Positions 7,121 to 9,008 of a DNA stretch of 9,008 nt are shown here, in pieces; position 1 is the first letter of the stretch; the number at the start of each line of letters is the position of its first letter. The stretch comes from Acidimicrobiales bacterium. Its GTDB lineage: Bacteria; Actinomycetota; Acidimicrobiia; Acidimicrobiales; JABEUL01. The notes under the pieces are model-generated. The model searched no databases. It had not been told where the DNA came from and saw only the letters and a program-made list of their open reading frames with translations. Made by a program: the position numbers and the translations under genes. Location of the stretch: positions 1 through 9,008 of the forward strand of contig JABEUL010000197.1 of the NCBI GenBank assembly GCA_013044465.1, read 5' to 3'.

Positions 7121-8497
7121 ATGTTTGAGATCAAAGAGCTATTGGATTCAAGAAGTGGCGACGCTGAGTCGCTTCATCTTTCACACCTTAACCATCAACT
7201 AGTCAAAGTACTAAGAACTCTCGGGTTTGATCGTGACTACGTGTCGGGGAAGGGTGCGTGGCTATTTGATAGCGAAGGAAATAGATACCTTGATTTTCTA
7301 GCTGGATTTGGCGTATATGCACTTGGAAGATCACACCCCGTAATAACCAAAGCATTACATGACGCGATAGATATGGAACTACCTAGTCTCGTGCAGATGG
7401 AACGCTCGCTTCTTCCAGGCCTTCTTGCAGAGCAGCTAAGTTCAAAAACTGATGGGCTCGAAAAGGTCTTCTTCACAAATTCTGGAGCCGAATCGATTGA
7501 GACTGCAATCAAGTTTGCTCGATTCGCTACGAGGCGGAAGAAGATTGTTGCGGCTTCCCACGCATTTCATGGCCTGACCACCGGTGCGCTTGCCCTAAAT
7601 GGAAGTGAAGAGTTTAAAAAGGGATTCGACCCGCTGATTGAAGGAGTATCCTTTATTGAATTTGGCGACATCGATGCACTTGAAAAAGAAATTTCAAATA
7701 AAGATGTGGCAGCATTTGTAGTGGAGCCCATTCAAGGCAAAGGCGTGTTCGTGGCAACACCAAAATATTGGAGCGCGGCTAGTGAGATATGTAACAAATA
7801 TGGGACACTCCTTGTTGTAGATGAAGTTCAAACTGGCCTCAATCGCACTGGGAAGTTCTTTGCTTATAACCACTATGGAATTAGTCCTGACATTGTCACT
7901 GTCGCCAAGGCACTGTCGGGAGGGTTCATGCCCATCGGTGCCGTTCTTATGAGGACTGAAATACACAAGAAGGTTTATTCTTCGATGGATAGGGCAATGG
8001 TTCATTCATCAACTTTCGGATCCAATCTCTATTCCATGGTTGCCGGACTTGCAACTCTGAAAGTCATGGAAGACGAATCGATTTCACAACACGTCCTCGA
8101 GACGGGCAGGAACTTCATGGAAAGGATTAGGGAGCTATCAACTACTTATGACCTCATCGGTGAAGTCAGGGGGGAGGGCTTCATAATAGGAATTGAACTT
8201 GTTGAACCAAAAGGATTTTCTCTGAAGTCCCGTTGGAAGATGGTTGAAAAGGCTCGCAAAGGTCTTTTTGCACAGTTGATAGTAGGACCATTATTCACCA
8301 AACATAGAATTCTCACCCAGGTGGCTGGCGATCACGTAAACATCATAAAACTACTTCCTCCACTAATTTCTGGAGAAGAAGAGATTGACTACTTCATGAC
8401 AGCTTTTGAAGATGTGCTTCGAGAGGCTTATTCTGGATCCAGTTTGATTTTCGATTTCGGAAAGAATCTCATCAAGGCGTCAGTTAAATCGAGATGA
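7121..8497 (+). CDS. Class III PLP-dependent aminotransferase (HpnO/acetylornithine aminotransferase-like)
   Basis: This is a 458-residue cytosolic enzyme of the ornithine/acetylornithine/4-aminobutyrate aminotransferase class, which transfers an amino group using pyridoxal phosphate. Hallmarks are: the N-terminal 'YLDFLAGFGVYALGRSHP' (56-73); phosphate/cofactor segment TNSGAES (119-125); 'HAFHG' (147-151); 'VEPIQGKG' (201-208); 'VVDEVQTGLNRTG' (232-244) with the pyridine-contacting Asp 234; the Schiff-base Lys 263 in 'VAKALSGG'; and 'HSSTFGSN' (295-302). All key residues are present. The C-terminal ~30 residues extend beyond a minimal acetylornithine aminotransferase. The following gene is an HpnA-type epimerase overlapping by 4 nt (ATGA), so a role in adding the amino group of an aminopolyol lipid, as HpnO does for aminobacteriohopanetriol, is plausible. 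Ornithine or another small amine donor/substrate pair cannot be excluded; the class is certain, the substrate is not. Confidence 0.93.
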   Translation: MFEIKELLDSRSGDAESLHLSHLNHQLVKVLRTLGFDRDYVSGKGAWLFDSEGNRYLDFLAGFGVYALGRSHPVITKALHDAIDMELPSLVQMERSLLPGLLAEQLSSKTDGLEKVFFTNSGAESIETAIKFARFATRRKKIVAASHAFHGLTTGALALNGSEEFKKGFDPLIEGVSFIEFGDIDALEKEISNKDVAAFVVEPIQGKGVFVATPKYWSAASEICNKYGTLLVVDEVQTGLNRTGKFFAYNHYGISPDIVTVAKALSGGFMPIGAVLMRTEIHKKVYSSMDRAMVHSSTFGSNLYSMVAGLATLKVMEDESISQHVLETGRNFMERIRELSTTYDLIGEVRGEGFIIGIELVEPKGFSLKSRWKMVEKARKGLFAQLIVGPLFTKHRILTQVAGDHVNIIKLLPPLISGEEEIDYFMTAFEDVLREAYSGSSLIFDFGKNLIKASVKSR

Positions 8498-9008
8498 AAG
8501 AAAGTGACGAGATCCCCACAGCCAATTTTAATTCAAAATCCTCTTCATTTTATGCGGGAAGCAAAATACTTGTAACGGGTGGTTCAGGTTTTATTGGCTC
8601 GGCAATTGTAACTGAACTCGTAAAGCAAGGTGTGCAGGTGCGGGCACTTTTAGAGCCGGGTGGAGACTTTGCCAACCTTGATGGTGTAGACGTAGAGAGG
8701 GTGGAGTGTGATATCAGAGATCTAGAAGGTGTTACCCGGGCCGTAAAAGGCGCTGAGTATGTCTTTCATACTGCAGCACTTTACCGCTTTTGGGCCAAGG
8801 ATAAGAAGGCTTTCGAGGAAGTAAATGTTGGTGGAACCAAGAATGTGATTCAAGCCTTTGAAAAGGAAGGATGTGGCCGTCTTGTTTATACTTCAACGGT
8901 TGGGACACTAGGGTTGAGCGGGAGAAGAGAAGTCCCTTCAAACGAGGAGTCTCACGTTGACATCGATCATCTATTTGGAAATTACAAGAAAACAAAATAC
9001 GTTGCTGA
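8494..9008 (+). CDS. HpnA-like NAD-dependent sugar epimerase/reductase (3' end outside window)
   Basis: The first 171 codons are visible, starting at ATG 8494 inside the TGA of the aminotransferase gene (ATGA overlap, so translational coupling is likely). This is an extended short-chain dehydrogenase: nucleotide-binding Rossmann loop TGGSGFIG (28-35), acidic residue in 'ECDIRD' (71-76), 'VFHTAALYRFW' (90-100), 'NVGGTKNV' (111-118), 'LVYTSTVGTLG' (130-140), and catalytic Tyr164/Lys168 in YKKTK. The 'ALYRFW' and 'TSTVGTLG' segments and the position of the YxxxK motif resemble HpnA, the hopanoid-associated sugar epimerase, more than UDP-glucose 4-epimerases. Dihydroflavonol reductase-like enzymes are relatives and an alternative. 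There is a ~22-residue polar N-terminal extension before the Rossmann strand, unusual for the family; no later in-frame ATG/GTG is available before it. The frame is open to the right edge, where the next codon begins GA. Confidence 0.88.
   Translation, partial: MKESDEIPTANFNSKSSSFYAGSKILVTGGSGFIGSAIVTELVKQGVQVRALLEPGGDFANLDGVDVERVECDIRDLEGVTRAVKGAEYVFHTAALYRFWAKDKKAFEEVNVGGTKNVIQAFEKEGCGRLVYTSTVGTLGLSGRREVPSNEESHVDIDHLFGNYKKTKYVA

Overview
The window most likely comes from an actinobacterium of the class Acidimicrobiia or a close relative, with a moderately AT-rich genome. The clues are: a secreted repeat protein built from ~40-residue units, each with a Cys-x5-Cys pair, that ends in an 'RVCDTR' C-terminal domain; a membrane protein whose N-terminus carries the 'ASDGKWYPPEQ' segment familiar from Acidimicrobiia; and an overlapping pair of bPH2 (YdbS/YdbT-like) membrane genes. 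No rRNA, tRNA, insertion sequence, phage gene or CRISPR array is visible. Taxonomy is inferred from protein motifs only.

Left half, minus strand (1-4635). Reading in the direction of transcription, there is first a small four-helix membrane protein gene (3919-4635) with a perfect ribosome binding site but an in-frame TGA at codon 11, exactly where a conserved Trp is expected. A 520-bp non-coding gap with several inverted repeats follows. Next is an intact UGT-like (GT1) glycosyltransferase (2127-3398), then the large exported repeat protein (start 1987), which runs off the left edge. It has 14 Cys-pair repeats, a number that would fit two seven-bladed beta-propellers.

Right half, plus strand (5012-9008). 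After a ~380-bp divergent intergenic region come two translationally coupled bPH2 membrane proteins (5015-5518 and 5515-6939, sharing GTGA). After a 181-bp gap there is a second coupled pair: a PLP-dependent class III aminotransferase (7121-8497) and an NAD-dependent epimerase/reductase of the HpnA (hopanoid-associated) type (8494 to the right edge, sharing ATGA). The last pair suggests a lipid tailoring operon, plausibly for hopanoids or a similar polyol lipid, continuing to the right of the window.

The content looks like ordinary chromosomal envelope and lipid genes rather than a defence island. The most unusual signals are the nonsense codon at 4603-4605 inside an otherwise intact and recognisable gene, and the perfect 15-bp inverted repeat just after that gene's end.
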